From assembly GCA_024500155.1 (NCBI GenBank), contig CM044880.1:5270001-5334000 (forward strand): 64,000 nucleotides of DNA, read 5' to 3'. Numbering within the stretch: the stretch's first letter is position 1; each line of letters opens with the position of its first letter. The notes under the pieces were generated by a model. The model was given only the letters and a program-made list of their open reading frames with translations. It made no database searches and was not told the origin of the DNA. Shown piece after piece: positions 23,801 through 36,255 of the stretch. Both the position numbers and the translations under genes were made by a program. The stretch comes from Chenopodium formosanum (lineage: Eukaryota; Streptophyta; Magnoliopsida; Caryophyllales; Amaranthaceae).

Positions 23801-26800
23801 TCCAAATGTCAAAAAACTTTGGGATTCAAACATTTTCTTTAAAAGAAAGAAGAAAGTATACAAAAATTATAGGATAAAAGTTTATAATCTTCATATAGAT
23901 GTTATGGTTTTTTTGTTGATAAAACATATTGTTGTTGACAAATTTTTAAGGAGAAATAACATAGCGCTTCGGATATAGGATATCTGAAATTACACATAAG
24001 AAGTAACATTAAGTCAACTACCTAAATCCTACAACGCATCTAATATGTTTTAAGGGCCATATCTTCCATTATTGCAATATTCATCAGACCCAGCCTTGTT
24101 AATATTCAGAGCAATACAATTCAGATGAGACTTTTGATTTATTCAATCACATGTATCAAAACCCTTATATATACTCCGTTATTTTTTTCATACTTGTATA
24201 AAAGTTAACATATTGGTTGTGTAAATCTTTTATGACTCAAAGAAATATCTGAAATTTCTCCTACATCTTTCACTCTTTCTCTCTTATTGTATAAACTGAT
24301 ATAGTCAGAACTCAAGACTTCAAGAGCATGCCACGGTCACCAGCTACAACGAATAACATAATTATAATAAAAAGTATATTAGGCATACCAGCTTTTGAGA
24401 GATTAGATGCTTCTGATTTAGCCCAATCCACAAACTCATCAATGCGACCATCTACATAAGGTTGAAGGCGGTCTTTTAGGGTCACTATGAGTTTTTCTTG
24501 CCTTTCTTGTTGCATAGTCTGTGAAGTAATCATGGACCAAATCAGCTATGCTTCAAAGCTAGAACAATTAATGACATATTACATAACAGAATGGAATACC
24601 TTCATCTTTTCCTGAACTTTCTGCCTCCTGAGTTCAGCAGGAATCTGGGGATCCTCTTCTAACTCAACAGATGCTACAGATGCCAACGCAAGTTGGCCAA
24701 TATAATCTTCGAAAAATTCACTTCCAAAAAGCATCCCAAATACTGCTGCAGGATCTACCATGGCATCCCTGACAATGATAGTGAAACATCAACTCAAGGA
24801 TACTGAATACACAAAAATTATCAGGACCAGGAGGATCAGAATGCTGATGATTTGATATCTATCACACTGGATAGACTAAGAAGCAAATAAATCAGTCATA
24901 AGTGGTTTTCTAAATCATAATTTAAAGCAGCTCGACATCTTCCTTAGAACTGTCAACACTTACTGTGGTACACCTGACTTGCCATACTTATCATATGCCT
25001 CACGTTTCTCAGGATCACTTAGTACTTGATAAGCCTCACCAAGTTCCTACAATTCCACAAAAGAACATTGGTAAAAGACAAAATCTAGTACATCAATTAA
25101 AGATGATGAACCTCGAACTTGGAGCAAGAGCTTTTAAAAAGTAAAACGTGACAAATAATTCATTATTTCAATCAGCCATTTTATTTATTTGGTACTTGTA
25201 TAACCAGTGACTTATCAGTATGCCAGAGAGGATGATTGGCACCATCATATATCATACCTGAAACTTCCGGGCAGCTTGAGGATCTCCAGGATTTTTATCA
25301 GGATGAACAAGTCTTGCCTGAGGGAAACAAAAATCACGATTAATAGCAAACACATACAATGTTGGAACATATAAGTTCCACCCAGATAGACCTCTTTCAC
25401 GTTAGAACTTAGAAATTTACTCTTATAGTTGTTAAATCAAACTAAATCAACTTGCTAACAATATACGCTAGTCCTACTTCTGAAGCTATGGTGTAATTCC
25501 ACAAATAGGTGCAGTTAATAAGTGTGACTAATAATCAGCTGAATAAAGAAACATTCAAAGATATACATAACTCTGCAAGCACAAAAGGTTCAAAACTTGA
25601 ATAATATCACTTAAGGGCTTGTCTTGTTTGGTATCACTGTAGATTTTAATGTCTTGGTTTTTTTTGTTTTTGAAAATTATATGACATATCTCATAAAGAA
25701 TTAATAAGTAATCAAATTCATTGGAATCATCATAATTTTAAAAACCGACAACCAAAAAGGGCAAAGCATTGTATTTTGTTTGCAAAAAAAAACGAAAATA
25801 AACAGGCCTTAAAGAGATTAGCAAGGTCATCCTTTGTGGGGATTTTTTTTGTGCAAGTTAAAAAATGACATTAGCATAGCAAAACTTGACTAAGGGCCTG
25901 GTCTGATTGACTGAACTGAGCTGAACTTATTGGAGCTTAGCTGAACTGAATTGAATATTTTATGAGAGAAGTAAATTAAGAACTTAACTGAAAAGAAAAA
26001 TAATCTAAAGAGAACAGGCCCTAGCACCAACATCCTACGAATGCATCAGAATAATGCAACTAAAGGATCATTGTGGGATATTATCCTTCTGCAGTTACCA
26101 TAAACAGTAGATACAACGCTAAGATTGCTTCTTGTGGAGGACTTCCTTCTTCTATAATTAGTTTCTTTTTAATTACCAGGGGGGAGAAAAGCAATATATG
26201 GCTACAAAAAAATCACATATTCTCCCATAAAATGATGACATCAAGAAGTTTTCTAAGCAAAAAAAATGTACAGTTATCAGCATTCTCGTTATGTCTCACA
26301 TCTTCTCCAAAAATATCTTCAATATGGAACTCGAACTAAAATGATAGCCCATTGACTTTTATGGCTAGCTTACTGAATAGGGTGTTGGAAAAAGTCTAGA
26401 AAATAAAAGTCAGTTGAAAAGTTTTTAGTTTCAATTTCTGCTCAAAATTAGCAACTCGGAATATGATATCAATCAAAATGAAAATGTATCTTGATACAAT
26501 TACAATTTCCAATGAGCTCAACACAATGTAAACCAGGTATTTTTTAATTAAAGTATCTACAATCTAACTTTCAGCTTTCAGTTTGTTATTCATCCAAATC
26601 CCCCAAACAGAGTCGTAATCTTCATCATATTCTTTTTTCTTTTTTTCTTTCTTTCTTCTTTTCTGCAATTTTTACTTCAAATACTTTTCTGGCATTTTTC
26701 ATACACATCAGGTTCAAACTCCCAATCTCCCCTTATCTATATCACTGTGTCAACATATATCTGGCACCTTAGGGAATAATAATACTTAAATTTCCAAATC

Positions 26801-28340
26801 GACTGACGACTGACAAGTAAATTTCCCAAAGTCCTAATAAGTAAGGTTCAATAAAAATATACAACTAAAAAACATCAAGACAACACTATTGCTTTGTTCT
26901 TTGGAGAGGGGGAGGGAGGTGGAAGCGTCAGATAACCTTGACACAATCAACTTAGTGCCTCACTTCTCAAATCAAAATTGAACAATAAATTTTCGATAAT
27001 TCCTCTTTGTGCATAATAGTATCTCATATACAACAACAACAACAAAACCTTAGTCCCAAAATGATTTGGAGTTGTAATAGCATCTCATATGAGATCTTTA
27101 AAAAAAAAAAAAAAAGGCACAATTTAAAGAAGCCAACTCACTCCCCAATAATAAGAGATGACGATATGGAAGATGATGCGTAATTTGAAATTAAAGCATG
27201 GCCAAGTGAGTAACCTTAACAACATAAACCGAGTAAGCATTGATCTCCAAATGCAATGATTTCAAAGGTTGCACATTGAAGTCACAATCTCCTCTACCCC
27301 CAGGCTTTACCTCTAATTGATTCCCACACTCCTGACCTATCTTACTCTGTTAACTCCATCAACTCATTCTAATCCAACACAAATTAAAAGATAACATAAG
27401 TACTACAAGCATGTTTGGTAGGTGTATTAAATGGATTCAACTAAACCATTATCGTTACCTAGTGATGGTTAACAGATTTAGGTAACAAATATTATTAACT
27501 AGGGGTAATGGTTTCCACCTAATTGTTACCTCTCTTAAACCTAAGGTAACAATTACCCATACCCTACTCAAACAAAAAGAGAGGAAGTTATGTTTAAGTA
27601 ATTCCTTTTCATGGTTAAACCAAACATATGAAAAGGTAAGGTTTAATTTTTTTTAAATGATTCATTTCCCCTCTCTTATTTGTTTCCTTTCTACTTCATT
27701 TCTAATATTCATACCAAACACCCCCTTTGTATATATAGTAAGACTGGCAAAGGCACCCCAACTTTCTCATAGACCCGCCTCATATCCACTTGAAGATTAG
27801 TCCTCAACCACTGCATATTGGTAACTCTTTAAATGCACTCCATATACAGCTTTGATATACGCTGCTCTAAATACTAACTATAAGCATCAAAATCTCCTAA
27901 ACCAGCATTGCAGTGTAAAATTCAATGACAAAATCGTGTTCATCAGTATGTTTACGAATAGTTAATACTTTCTTGCCGAACACGGTCTAAATCATACACA
28001 TACTCCAAACCAAGAAAATTCATGTTAACCCTCCAATCCTCTATACAATAAGACACTATAAAGTTGGGACACTTCAAACTACACCATAATTCACCAAAAA
28101 CCCGGGTTCATAATCGAATTCTATAACAATCATAGCTCCCAAACATCATTTACTACTTGAATCAAATGCAAACAAATCAATCAACAAATACCAGCACACA
28201 TAAATTCATAAATTAAAGAAAATAAGTTAAAATTGGCAATGTAAAACGCTTGCCTGAACATAGTAAGCCTTCTTAATCTCCGTTGGCGTAGCCTCAATAC
28301 CAACTCCTAGTATATCATAATATCCAGTTTCCTTCACCAT
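20859..28340 (-). CDS. DnaJ/DnaJ-X domain co-chaperone (dnaJ10-like)
   Basis: Nine coding exons on the minus strand: 28340-28254, 25317-25258, 25046-24964, 24768-24600, 24518-24389, 22845-22687, 22573-22401, 21836-21756 and 20945-20859 (342 aa). The N-terminal J domain (about 1-70) carries the Hsp70-stimulating HPD at 34-36 (ARLVHPDKNPGDP) and a KRE-YDKYG end. The rest matches the plant DnaJ-X family: DPAAVFGMLFGS, then FFEDYIGQLALAS, a charged helix, AMLHTIGYIYTRQAAKE, then LWQLNVIDIETTLSRVCQA. J proteins of this class are type III (no Gly/Phe or zinc region) and are predicted to partner cytosolic or membrane-associated Hsp70. Intron 1 (28253-25318) begins GCAAGC, a GC-AG intron; the next GT would add residues inside the J domain. 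A 5' UTR intron spans 28586-28356. The short Ser/Asn-rich tail is poorly conserved. Confidence 0.95.
25613..25812. mobile_element. Possible MITE in DnaJ intron 1
   Basis: Termini TTAAGGGCTTGTCTTGTTTGG and, on the other side, ATAAACAGGCCTTAA form a weak inverted repeat. The AT-rich centre has no coding content. Boundaries and class are uncertain. Confidence 0.4.
25894..26021. mobile_element. TWA-type CTGAA MITE in DnaJ intron 1
   Basis: The start is GGGCCTGGTCTGATTGACTG and the end is AAAGAGAACAGGCCC. It contains GAATATTTTATGAGAGAAG and short CTGAA/CTGAG arrays. The flanks are TAA on the left (25891-25893) and TAG on the right, one mismatch from a TWA duplication. At 128 bp it is the shortest bounded copy with both recognisable termini in the window. 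Confidence 0.7.
27409..27725. mobile_element. MITE-like inverted-repeat element in DnaJ intron 1
   Basis: Left terminus ATGTTTGGTAGGTGTATTA and right terminus, read in reverse, GGTGTTTGGTATGAATATTA are inverted repeats. The interior has palindromic GGTAAC/GTTACC segments. GTGTTTGGT-type ends are typical of several hAT- or Mutator-like plant MITEs; the class is not settled because no clear target duplication was found. Confidence 0.55.
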
Positions 28341-28645
28341 TTTCTACTGAATTTTCTGCATATATATAAATAATAAATTTCATCTGAATTGTTATTTTAT
28401 AATACACTAATTTTAGCAGAAAAAACCATAAAATTGATATTTTAAAAAAATATATGGAAAAAAAACCCTAAATTCATATATAAATACAGAAATTCGCTGC
28501 AAATTAAGCAATAAAATCGAGTAAAAATCATGAAATGAGCAAAAATTGTTACCCAATAAGCAGAATTAAAGGAAATTAAAACTTACCAGAAATTCAATTG
28601 ATTTGAGATGCAAACAAGATTATATAGAGTGAAATTTAAGGATGA
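28341..28645 (-). other. 5' UTR and leader intron of the DnaJ gene
   Basis: On the minus strand the leader exon ends ATTTCTG at 28587, with a GTAAGT donor. The intron ends TATATGCAG at 28356, and 15 nt of leader precede the ATG at 28340. The transcription start near 28640 is an estimate. Leader introns of this kind are common in constitutively expressed plant genes. Confidence 0.65.
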
Positions 28646-30118
28646 ATAAATGTGAAATTAATACGATCTGTTCTTGACCTTCGCTGAACGTATGATAGAT
28701 CTGATTATAATTCTGAGAATACAAAGTAAAATCAAATCTTAATTGTTCTTTTCTTTTTTTTTTTTTTTTTACTTGGAATGTTGTAGGAAACGACGACGTT
28801 TTGGTCTCATCAGATAGTGCCATGCTGGCCGAATAATTTTGGTGGTATGAGGCCAGATGATATTCAATCAATAATATCTTTGTCCAACTAATGTGGTGAC
28901 GTCCCATTTTTCGACGAACAAAAGTTACAGCATAACCAATGAGTTTTTTTTTTTTGTGTGTGATGATCACACACTCACACTTGTCAATAGAATAAATACA
29001 TTCTCACTCGTATAGTCGTATTATCTGACTTAATTAAAGTATCTTTATTCTAAGTATCTTTATTCTTAAAAGACATATTAGCGTTAATATATTACAAGAG
29101 GCTTTTCATTACATGTAAATGTGGAAGAAATGGGTGTATGACGGTTAACCTTGACATAAGTAAAGCTTACGGATCGTGTTAAATGAATTTTCTTGAGAAT
29201 AGTTGTAATTAAGATAATCCTCAAGGGTAGTTGGATTAACATAATCATGAAGTGTGTCAACTTGGTTTCGGGTGTGGTTGAAGTTGATTATGGGGAGCTG
29301 CATGCCCATTTTTTAAGTCCTTCTAATATCACCAAATCTCTTTGCATTGTATTTGTGTTAAAGTATTCTCCTGAGCTTTGTTTAGCGTAATGTTGATGTG
29401 AAATTGTAAACCGTAGTCTGTAATATGAGTAGCACTTTTAATTGTCAACAAGTTGTTAGCATTGATATGTAGACAGATAATTAAATTGTGAATATTCAAT
29501 AAAATTGACTAATTGGTACGCTTGAAGTTAGTTATATATTTAATTTCCTAAGTTATAGAAAAATTACCAACGATTAATTACTTACATCATTCAAAAGCTA
29601 ATAATTTTAGCTTTTAATAAAATATCTCTTCAAACGCTAATAATTTTAACTTTTAATTCTACCTCCGTACAGATTATGTGCAACGATTAGACATTTTTCC
29701 TCTCTGATTTATATCAAATCATTGCACATAACATGTAAGTATGTAACAGATGTAGTAAATATATCTCTTCAAAATCTAATAATTTTAACTTTTAATAAAA
29801 ACTATCTCCACCATCAAGCATTCAAGCACTACCATTAACATTATGTTGTCAAACCCTCATAAATTTACTATGTGCTAAGTAATGGTTCAACTTGCTACTC
29901 CCTCTTAAGCTACCATTGAACAAGACTTTTACATGTAAGTTAACACTGTAATAGTTTAGCCTGCACACTTGTCATTTGTCAATGTAAACTTTAACCCTCA
30001 ATACTTGTAGTTAATACTCTATTACAGAAGATAAAGAGAGTTTGGTGCATAATTTATTGGGACAAAATTACGGAGTAATTGATTTGCCTAAATTGGCTAA
30101 ATGACCACTTTATAATAA

Positions 30119-30299
30119 GGGTTTGTTCATATTTACTGAATTGAGCTTAACTGAACTGATGGAGCTGAACTGAACTGAACTGATTGGAGTTGAACTGAAC
30201 TGAAATGAATATTTTATGAGAGAGGAAAATTAGGAGCTGAATTGAACTAAACTGATTGGAGCTGAACTGAATTGAAATTAAGTAAATGTGAAAAGGCCC
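30119..30299. mobile_element. TWA-type CTGAA MITE
   Basis: Starts GGGTTTGTTCATATTTACTG and ends AGTAAATGTGAAAAGGCCC, with the TAA target duplication intact on both sides (30116-30118 and 30300-30302). The core GAATATTTTATGAGAGAGG and flanking CTGAA arrays are present. Confidence 0.82.
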
Positions 30300-30312
30300 T
30301 AAGTTAATTGTA

Positions 30313-30650
30313 TGGGGTGTTTGGTGGTGAGCTAATTTCACCAAATAAGCTCATTTTTTATTAGTTGCTTACGAGAGTTTATTCATAAGACTTTTCAAAT
30401 ATTTTGAAATAAATGACGCTTACACCTTCATGTGACCTAAAATCTCACCATGTTAGTGCAATAAAATATATATGTCAATTTCCCTATTTGTTTTATTGTC
30501 ATTTTGCATACTAAAACAAGTTAAAGAAATCAGCTATATGCACCAAACATCTCTATATAATCGGCTAATATAATCAGTTAGACAAATCAGTTAATACAAT
30601 CAACTAACATAATCATTATATTTTCAGCTTTCCACCAAATAAACACGGCC
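30313..30650. mobile_element. MITE with GTGTTTGGTGG ends
   Basis: Left end GGGGTGTTTGGTGGTGAGCT and right end, in reverse, GGCCGTGTTTATTTGGTGGAAAGCT are inverted repeats. It inserted only about 15 bp from the neighbouring CTGAA MITE. The interior is AT-rich with no coding content. Confidence 0.55.
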
Positions 30651-30979
30651 AAAATGTTAATATATACTTTGGGATTATTTTTACAGATTGTCTATTATAT
30701 TTCTGCTTTGAAGTTATTGACATCTACTAAACCGAACCAAAATTATTTTTATTACTCGTATTCCTTTCGTGTTTAAATAAATGAAACGTTTTCTTTTTTT
30801 TTAGTAATTTCTCTTTATTTTTTAATATTCATAACATTTTACGGACTAATGGTGGCCACAAAACTCCTTACTCTCTTTTCTCTTATCAACTTATACCCCC
30901 ATTACCTATAATTTAAATAAATTCAACTAACCATGAAAGTCAAAACGTTTCATTTATTTAAACACGGAATGGGTACTAA

Positions 30980-31150
30980 GGGCTTGTTATCTTCAACTTA
31001 ATTTCAGTTTAGTTCAGTTTCTAATTTTATTCTCTTATAAACAGTTCAGTTCCTAATTTCCTTCTCTCGTAAACCGTTCAGTTTAGTGCAGTTTTTAATT
31101 TCCTTCTATCATAAACGTTTTAATTCAATTCAGTAAATCAAAATAGACCC
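30980..31150. mobile_element. TWA-type CTGAA MITE, reversed, with triplicated core
   Basis: Starts GGGCTTGTTATCTTCAACTT and ends AATCAAAATAGACCC, with perfect TAA duplications (30977-30979 and 31151-31153). Pentamers appear as GTTCAG, so the element is reversed relative to its neighbours. The core unit TAATTTCCTTCT-N-ATAAAC occurs three times instead of once. Confidence 0.75.
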
Positions 31151-31172
31151 TAAACTGAACTTATTTTTATAA

Positions 31173-31683
31173 GGGATGTCAATGAGGTGGGATGAGTTGG
31201 ATGTTGGCCTTCCCATCCCCAGGTCATCCCCATCCTCTTCCCCACGGCTGGTGCAATATCGATTCCTATTTTTGCATTTACAGATACAATTTCAAAACCA
31301 TACATTTTCGTCCCACCCCCACCTGAGACCCACTTGATCCCTGCCTCCCAGTACAAATAATATTGATTACAATTTTATTTTATTTTTTTTAAAAATAATA
31401 TATAAGTCCATTACATAGTACTTCGTATTATACTTTACTTGATTTTCTTATAAAATAGTATAAAGTGTAAATACATGGATGTGGTTATTAGGCGGGTACA
31501 AAGTGAGGGCGAGGCGAGTACAACCTAAAATTCACTCCCCCCTCGTCACTCATAACGGGTATGATTTTTATAATTTTATGAATATATGCCCATCCCTATG
31601 ATCCCTATCTCACCATTCACCAAACCAGGACCTATTTAGTGGTGGGATACTTAACCAGCGGACCCACCCTATTGACATTCCTA
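31173..31683. mobile_element. Inverted-repeat element of about 510 bp
   Basis: Left end GGGATGTCAATGAGGTGGG and right end, in reverse, AGGAATGTCAATAGGGTGGG are imperfect inverted repeats. The interior is GC-richer than its surroundings (CCCATCCCC, CCCACCCCCAC) and has no credible coding frame. It lies about 20 bp from the previous MITE. Confidence 0.6.
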
Positions 31684-32363
31684 GGTGAAATGAATAGAGC
31701 CCAATAGAAAGAGAAGGAAAAAAAAAAAAGTAACCGTGTGGAGTAAAATCTAACGAAAACTGGATAGTACTGTAATTCACAATTTCACATGTTTCCTTTT
31801 AACGGCAATTCGTTTAAGACAGATGCCTCCAAAGTAGGGGTTTGGCCTAGTCAAGTTCTTGAAGTTGGCGACCAACTTCATGAGTTGTCACCTAACAATA
31901 ATCGATGTTTAAAGATAACACAAAGTAGAAAAAAAAGAAGAAGAAAAGATTAAAAAAAATCTTTGCATGCACGTAAAGTACTCTTATTGTCTAACTGATC
32001 ATTATGTTTTCGAGTTGTTTCCTTTGTGTTGCGTGCTTACTTCTACTATTAAGAAAACATACATAACCATGCTTAAATTATTTTACACTTAACTTTATTA
32101 TTTAAAGCCTGTATTTGGTTGACAATACATGAAACTCGAGATTTCTTTTGTTGATTTGCGCAACTGCCGGGCAGTTGCATTCCCCATGGAATAAGTCATA
32201 CGACTACTTTACTACTATTACCAGTTTTTTATTGGATTCGGTTACTAATCCGAGTATTTTATTTAACTCAGTATTTCGGACATTACTAATTTACTATATT
32301 TACCCTCTCCAATGAGTAGACAATTCATTATTCACATATCCCTGTCAATTCATGGTCTGACTT

Positions 32364-32515
32364 GGGCCCTTTTCTTTAGAACTGCTCTGCTCTGCTCTAC
32401 TTTGCTCTGCTCTGTTCTATAGTGTGTGGAAGTCTAGCCCTGCTCTGTTGAAATCTGCTCTACTCTGCTCTGATCTGTCTTGCTCTAATCTACCCAAAAG
32501 CTCAAAAGAACAGGG
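32364..32515. mobile_element. MITE-like element with (CTCTG)n arrays
   Basis: Starts GGGCCCTTTTCTTTAGAACTG and ends CTCAAAAGAACAGGGTC, an imperfect inverted repeat. The body is an imperfect array of CTCTG/CTCTA pentamers. It parallels the CTGAA family in design but has a different pentamer and no clear TWA duplication. The sequence at 1-205 is related. Confidence 0.5.
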
Positions 32516-32929
32516 TCTTGGTAATTTGGCCCAACCTGACCCAATTACTAACCTGAGTTATTAAGTGAAAACCATGTCTAATTTAAAATCATTTAAATTA
32601 TTAACCAGATTTAAGCCATTTATTTTGTAATGATCCAAAAACCTTGACCCAAACGACCTATAAATCGACCTGTTGACTCGAATTGAGAGAAAATTTTAAA
32701 ATGTCAAGTTGGTCTGTATTTCACTATCATTAATCTCTATTTGTGGTAAAATAAATTACTTAAAGTGACATTCCCACCATTCCTACAAAATTGCCCCAAA
32801 TGTAAGAAAAAATTAAAGTAAATTTGTATGCATAGGTGAGCGCAAGTATTAATGATAACTGAAAAAGATATGAGACGGTCTTTTAAAAATGTTCTTTCTA
32901 GAATAATACATGTCTATCTTTTAGAGATG

Positions 32930-33362
32930 AAGGGTTACATTAGTACCTAATGTAGTCCATAAATGATCCAATTATGAAGCCCAAGGTCAAAGGTTCAATC
33001 CTCTATTCATGCCAAATCAAGTCAAACAGCCCAGTCAACGTGGCAAGCCCACTTGGCTCGTAGCCCATATCTCCAAATTGTGATAAGGTATAAAAGCCTT
33101 CACTTCTCCTACTTTGCATTCATTCACAAATAGCCTCAAGCAATTAATTCTCTTATATAGCACATTCTCTATCTACACTGTACTGACTTCGGCATCGGAG
33201 GGGCCTTCCTCGGCACAACCCCCAAGACCAGTTTACGTGTGTTTGCTGTGCAGGAAACCCTCGGCCAACATCACTTGGACCGAGTCTAGTCTTCAACCCA
33301 TCAGAAAGGACCTTGCCGAAGATCCCATTGTTTTACTCGAAACACCTATGATACAAATCTAG
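32930..33362 (+). mobile_element. LTR retrotransposon fragment
   Basis: A TATA box (GGTATAAAAGCC, about 33086) is followed about 100 bp later by GACTTCGGCATCGGAGGGG at about 33186. The second motif is typical of the transcribed part of many plant Ty3/gypsy LTRs. The sequence is GC-richer than its surroundings. An 82-codon open frame at 33114-33362 lies within it and is regarded as fortuitous. No partner LTR or internal domain was found, so this is a solo or truncated LTR with unclear ends. Confidence 0.5.
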
Positions 33363-33752
33363 TTCAATGTACAATATTTGATTTTTGTACACTCTAAAAA
33401 ATTATATTTTGAGCTTTAAGACGATATTCCCTAATTAAAACTTGTTATTTGTAGAATTATTTTTGTTGAACTGAAATTATTTTTTACTGATTTTTCATTA
33501 TATTAATTTTTTTAGATAACTGAATTTTACTTAACTAAACTTATTTTTACTGAACTCAAATTATTTTTACTGAAATGAAATTAATTTTACTGAACTGAAC
33601 TTATTTTTACCGAACATAATTTTTTTAAGATGAAGTGAACATGGCCTAATTTACCAACTATACTACTTCATAGCGTGTGAGTGTAACATACTCGTAATCT
33701 ATACTATGGTCTAGCCTAGTTAATCTTATTTGATTTTCATTGATTAGACTAA

Positions 33753-33899
33753 GGGCCTTTTCTCATTGACTGAACTGAGCTGAACTGAACTGAACTGAAC
33801 TGAACTGAATATTTTATAAGAGAAGGAAATTAGAAGCTGAACTGAACTGAATTGAGCTGAACTGAACCGAACTGAATTTCAACGTAAGAGAACAAGCCC
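33753..33899. mobile_element. TWA-type CTGAA MITE
   Basis: Starts GGGCCTTTTCTCATTGACTG and ends CGTAAGAGAACAAGCCC, flanked by perfect TAA duplications (33750-33752 and 33900-33902). Clean CTGAACTGAA arrays surround GAATATTTTATAAGAGAAGG. The ends are very close to the copy at 357-607, which suggests these two form a subfamily. Confidence 0.82.
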
Positions 33900-34243
33900 T
33901 AACTTACACTTTAAATCATCTCTTATTATTTTATTTTTTTTTTTTTTTTTTTAGAAAAAATCATCTCTTATATAGCAGCAAGAGATTGACACTACGTGAA
34001 AAAAATTATAAAATGAGATTTAATTAGAATTCATATAAATGAATATGTTTTTTATTTTTCTTTTTACAACTCATATGAATAAGTTCGTTGTTTACTCCGA
34101 GGAAATACAAGTTGATATTTGTTGAGCCAACAATCTACATGTGAGCATTCTATTGTCCCACACTAGAAATAAGGTGGGGGAGTAGTGGTAATAGAATTCC
34201 ACATTAAAAGAATTCAAGAGTTACCACTACTATATAATACTAA

Positions 34244-34335
34244 GGATTTGTTCACATTTACTGAACTGAGATGAAGTGAACTGATTGAAATTAAACTGAA
34301 CTGAGCTAAAATGAATATTTTATGAGAGAAGGGCT
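34244..34335. mobile_element. Truncated CTGAA MITE
   Basis: The left end GGATTTGTTCACATTTACTG follows TAA. The element breaks off after the core GAATATTTTATGAGAGAAGG, where a T-rich tract begins. The right half is missing. Confidence 0.6.
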
Positions 34336-36048
34336 TGTTTTTTTTTCTTTCTTAGTTTTTGAACAAAGTAGGAATCAACAAAACAGATTATTAATAATAT
34401 TCAACAGAGTAGAGCAGATTAACAACTTTAAGTATAACAAAATCTTATAAGGGACATTAGACATCAGAATGTGTCGATGGATGGGCAGCGAAACTTTTTC
34501 CAAGAGTGAAAAAGTTTGTAAAAGACGGGGAACATGGAGTTTGTAGTAAGGTTTTTTTTTTTTTAAAAGGTCTTCTACAGCTTATCTCCTAGTTGACCAT
34601 GCTGTATGGCTCGACAACTACATTTTAACACCCAATATTTGTATTATATTGTTTTACATTCAAATTATTGAGTAGAATTATGTGTTTGTTTAAACAATTT
34701 TTTTTTCTTTTAACAATTTCTAATGTGCCTTGTTATTTTTAAATATGAGAGTATGTATTGGTGTGGTGATGTGACTTCGTGAAATATAAATAAATATATA
34801 AGTATTAAAAAAAAACATTAAAAAAACAAAAAGGTTAAGGTTATTTATAGGGGTGTCTATTCGGTTTTTGGTTTGATTTTAGCACAAATCCAATTCTATT
34901 CGAAATAAATTTCGGTTTTAAATTTTCAAAATTCCTATTCAAATTTCTTACCAAATCCAATCTGAATAATATTTTGGTTATTCAATCTGAAAATCCAAAT
35001 AAAAATATGTTGCTAATTGTTTGGGCCTAATGCAATTATAAAAATAAAAAAGCAATAATAAAAAATCAAAATTTGAAAGTATAGTTGTACACGATTAATA
35101 CAAGTATTGAAAACATAGGTTTACCGTTTACATGATTAATATGAATATAATCATAAACATAGTTTAACATGATTAATATTAACAATATTTATTTATAAAA
35201 TAATGCTTTCATATTTCAGTTACTTCAGTTTTTTTTGAATCCAAATATGGTCAGCCTGATCCGATCCAAAAATCCGAATCTTCAAAAAAAAATTAATCCG
35301 ATCCGATTTAAAGTTCGGATCTGATCCAAAAGTTTTTTTATTTTTTTATTTTTAATACTTGTATATTTATTTGTATTATACTGGCTAATAGCTAGCCTCT
35401 TTTTAGTTACTACAGTGCAAGAATTTATGGCAGGTAAGAATCACCAAGTATATGTCACAATCACAAGATTTTGGGATTAATTGCTTTTAAGAATGACTTA
35501 GGGCCAGAGATTTCTTTACCCTCCCTACTTTCCAATTTTCCATCCTCTTCGAATAGGACTTGTCAATAATCTTGACTAGATTAACCAGTACTCCCCGTAT
35601 GAGATATTAGTTCGATAAGGTATATTTTATTGAGGTTCTTGAGGCCACTTACCTTACCCAAAAAAAAAAAAAAAAAAAAAAAAACAATTTCAAGAATATT
35701 CAATGCAAGCTTCATAGACCTAAAAAGAGTTATTACAACAACATGTTCTTAGTGTCCCACCTTATATGAAGGATTGGAGACACGTAACATATCATGTGCT
35801 AATTAAGACGAGTACTTCGTACAACTATACAAGTAAATGAAGTGAGTACTATTTCGTCTATTTGTGCTTTAACATAACTGTAATTTATTGATTTCGGGCA
35901 GTATTCACCTTTTTTTTTTTTTTTTCTTCTTCTTATTATTTTTTATAATTATAATTACTTTTACAGTATTTTTTCTATGAACTAACATACATAGGAAACC
36001 AATATCATTATGTAAGATTTGCTAATAAACTGATTTCTTACAAGTTTA

Positions 36049-36255
36049 GACCCTGTTCACATTTACTGAACTGATTAGGGTTGAACTGAACTGATTAGAG
36101 TTGAACTGAACTTAATTGAACTGATTGGAGCTGAGCTGAATTGAACTGAACTGAGCTGAAATGAATATTTTATAAGAGAGGGAAATTAAGAGCTGAGCTG
36201 AACTGATTGGAGCTGAACTGAACTGAACTGAAATTAAGTAAATGTGAATAGGCCC
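36049..36255. mobile_element. TWA-type CTGAA MITE
   Basis: Starts GACCCTGTTCACATTTACTG and ends AGTAAATGTGAATAGGCCC, flanked by TTA (36046-36048 and 36256-36258). It carries long CTGAA/CTGAG arrays and the family core. It shares the ACATTTACTG/AGTAAATGTGA ends with the copy at 30119-30299. Confidence 0.78.

Noticed and set aside
28240..28254. A GT donor (GTTTTA) a few bases downstream for DnaJ intron 1
   Set aside because: It would insert two extra residues into a strictly conserved J-domain helix and is a poor donor; the GC donor restores the canonical sequence.
33114..33362. An 82-codon frame that might encode a small secreted protein
   Set aside because: It falls inside an LTR-like fragment immediately after a TATA box, so it is probably transposon leader.
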